The notes beneath the pieces are model-generated. The model searched no databases. It saw only the letters and a list, made by a program, of their open reading frames with translations, and was not told the origin of the DNA. DNA of 64,000 nucleotides from Ruminococcus sp. Lineage in GTDB: Bacteria > Bacillota > Clostridia > Oscillospirales > Ruminococcaceae. Positions within the stretch are counted from its first letter, which is position 1. Each line of letters opens with the position of its first letter. Below, one piece after another: positions 63,276 to 64,000 of this stretch. A program made the translations under genes and the position numbers. The DNA lies in the NCBI RefSeq assembly GCF_017549005.1, contig NZ_JAFYYT010000001.1, forward strand, positions 86,454 to 150,453. The letters are read 5' to 3'.

Positions 63276-63304
63276 TTGACAAACGGAAATTCATGAGCTA
63301 TAAT
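63276..63304 (+). promoter_or_regulatory. Promoter of amt
   Basis: Consensus TTGACA and TATAAT with 17-bp spacing, 156 bp before the amt ATG. Confidence 0.85.
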
Positions 63305-63315
63305 GGCATTGTAAA

Positions 63316-63329
63316 CAGCAAGGGCGCTG
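63316..63329 (+). promoter_or_regulatory. Candidate ANTAR hexaloop hairpin 1 in the amt leader
   Basis: CAGC-AAGGGC-GCTG, loop A1 and G4, overlapping the 5' arm of the first leader terminator. The preceding GTAAACAG is identical to the start of the glt leader. Confidence 0.45.
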
Positions 63330-63362
63330 CGGATCACAGGATCTGCGGCGCTCTGTCTTTTT
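63321..63362 (+). terminator. First leader terminator of amt
   Basis: A 15-bp stem (with three G-U pairs) from AGGGCGCTGCGGATC to GATCTGCGGCGCTCT, loop ACAG, then GTCTTTTT. Confidence 0.85.
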
Positions 63363-63374
63363 AAGCGCTTAATC

Positions 63375-63394
63375 CCATACACAAAGGGGTGTAT
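63375..63394 (+). promoter_or_regulatory. Candidate ANTAR hexaloop hairpin 2 in the amt leader
   Basis: CATACAC-AAAGGG-GTGTATG (starting near 63376), a perfect 7-bp stem with loop A1 and G4, sharing bases with the second leader hairpin. Confidence 0.45.
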
Positions 63395-63428
63395 GAAGTC
63401 TTAGGACTTCTGCACCCCTTTGATATTT
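63383..63428 (+). terminator. Second leader hairpin of amt, terminator-like
   Basis: AAAGGGGTG/CACCCCTTT and GAAGTC/GACTTC form a long stem with one internal loop, followed by the T-rich GATATTTTA. Confidence 0.6.
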
Positions 63429-63460
63429 TATGCTGTAACATATTCTAAGGAGGATTTTTT

Positions 63461-64000
63461 ATGGACTCTCAGACAATATTACAACAGGCAATGGACGGGA
63501 CAAATGGTATAGTCTTTGGCGTATGGTTCCTTATAGGCGCTGCTCTCGTATTCTTTATGCAGGCAGGCTTCGCAATGGTGGAGACAGGCTTCACCCGTGC
63601 AAAGAATGCAGGCAATATCATTATGAAGAACTTAATGGACTTCTGTATCGGTACAGTTGTTTTCATTCTCATAGGCTTCGGTCTTCTCTTCGGTGAGGAC
63701 CTCGTCGGTATAATCGGACAGCCCGGATTTGATATCTTCACTTCCTACGGCTCATTCGACTGGTCAAACTTCGTATTCAACCTTGTATTCTGCGCTACTA
63801 CAGCTACTATCGTTTCAGGTGCAATGGCTGAACGTACCAAATTCTTATCATACTGTGTTTACTCGGCTATCATCAGTGCAGTCGTTTATCCTATCGAGGC
63901 TCACTGGGGCTGGGGCGGCGGCTGGCTCAGCCAGTGGGGATTCCACGATTTCGCAGGTTCAGCACATATCCACATGGTCGGCGGTATCGCAGCTCTCGTA
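63461..64000 (+). CDS. amt: Ammonium transporter (partial, C-terminus off the window)
   Basis: The first 180 residues of an Amt/Rh channel. Family features are GIVFGVWFLIGAALVFFMQA, GFAMVETGFTRAKNAGNII, AERTKF and the segment HWGWGGGWL, with DFAGSAHIHMVGG at the window end, the typical Amt signature with conserved Asp and His. The start has an AAGGAGG site. It is divergent from the glt operon and has two terminator-like hairpins in its leader, which implies nitrogen control by antitermination. Confidence 0.95.
   Translation, partial: MDSQTILQQAMDGTNGIVFGVWFLIGAALVFFMQAGFAMVETGFTRAKNAGNIIMKNLMDFCIGTVVFILIGFGLLFGEDLVGIIGQPGFDIFTSYGSFDWSNFVFNLVFCATTATIVSGAMAERTKFLSYCVYSAIISAVVYPIEAHWGWGGGWLSQWGFHDFAGSAHIHMVGGIAALV

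Noticed and set aside
63013-63460. Glutamine riboswitch (glnA motif) between gltB and amt
   Set aside because: The conserved CGUUCA, GGAAGUAGG and GAAGGAACGC segments are not present on either strand.

Overview
The window looks like chromosome from a cellulolytic, strictly anaerobic Firmicute, most likely Ruminococcus (Oscillospiraceae). The support is a Gram-positive PolC, type I dockerin domains on two secreted proteins, a GH5 glycanase, a trimeric NADH-linked [FeFe]-hydrogenase with the maturase HydG, many 2-oxoacid:ferredoxin oxidoreductase subunits and Prp-type L27 processing. No transposon, prophage, CRISPR array or rRNA was seen. Both ends are cut: polC on the left and amt on the right.

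Layout. 1-11.0 kb (minus): one long housekeeping operon reading pyrH-frr-uppS-cdsA-dxr-rseP-rnz-ispG-polC. It joins ribosome recycling, isoprenoid/undecaprenyl and phospholipid synthesis, membrane proteolysis and replication. 11.2-11.5 kb: two tRNA-Ser genes. 11.6-18.4 kb: a GH5 glycanase, an ECF sigma factor with a membrane partner, plsY, a MATE transporter, rubrerythrin and a zinc-ribbon protein. 18.5-22.7 kb (minus): hydABC-type hydrogenase. 23.2-25.4 kb (plus): a DUF4250 protein and a secreted InlB-repeat/dockerin protein. 25.4-30.4 kb (minus): mntP behind a manganese riboswitch, a GNAT acetyltransferase, and the L21 leader-rplU-prp-rpmA-obgE-mrnC-yebC operon. 30.4-38.3 kb (minus): moxR-DUF58-transglutaminase-C39/dockerin-prmA-unknown. 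38.5-43.5 kb (minus): rpsB-tsf, a YlmC-like protein, a tiny sortase-signal protein, and TM1266-PNPOx-hydG behind an attenuator-like leader. 43.6-45.1 kb: two unknown proteins and tRNA-Leu. 45.2-51.8 kb: iorAB-paaK facing a four-subunit porCDAB cluster. 51.9-64 kb: a nitrogen operon gltB-gltD-GS-like-ANTAR-purF-asnB, divergent from amt.

The most interesting part is the nitrogen region. The ANTAR protein has a receiver domain without its phosphorylation residues. It lies next to a glutamine-synthetase-like protein that lacks several catalytic residues. Both divergent leaders (glt and amt) start with the same short motif, which can form a small A1/G4 hexaloop hairpin that excludes a strong intrinsic terminator. 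This suggests a self-contained nitrogen-sensing antitermination circuit. The second interesting part is hydrogenase control. The hydABC and TM1266-hydG upstream regions share Rex-like operators, and the hydG operon has a roughly 180-nt leader with mutually exclusive antiterminator and terminator stems.

All assignments come from reading the sequence and from knowledge of the families. No database search was run.
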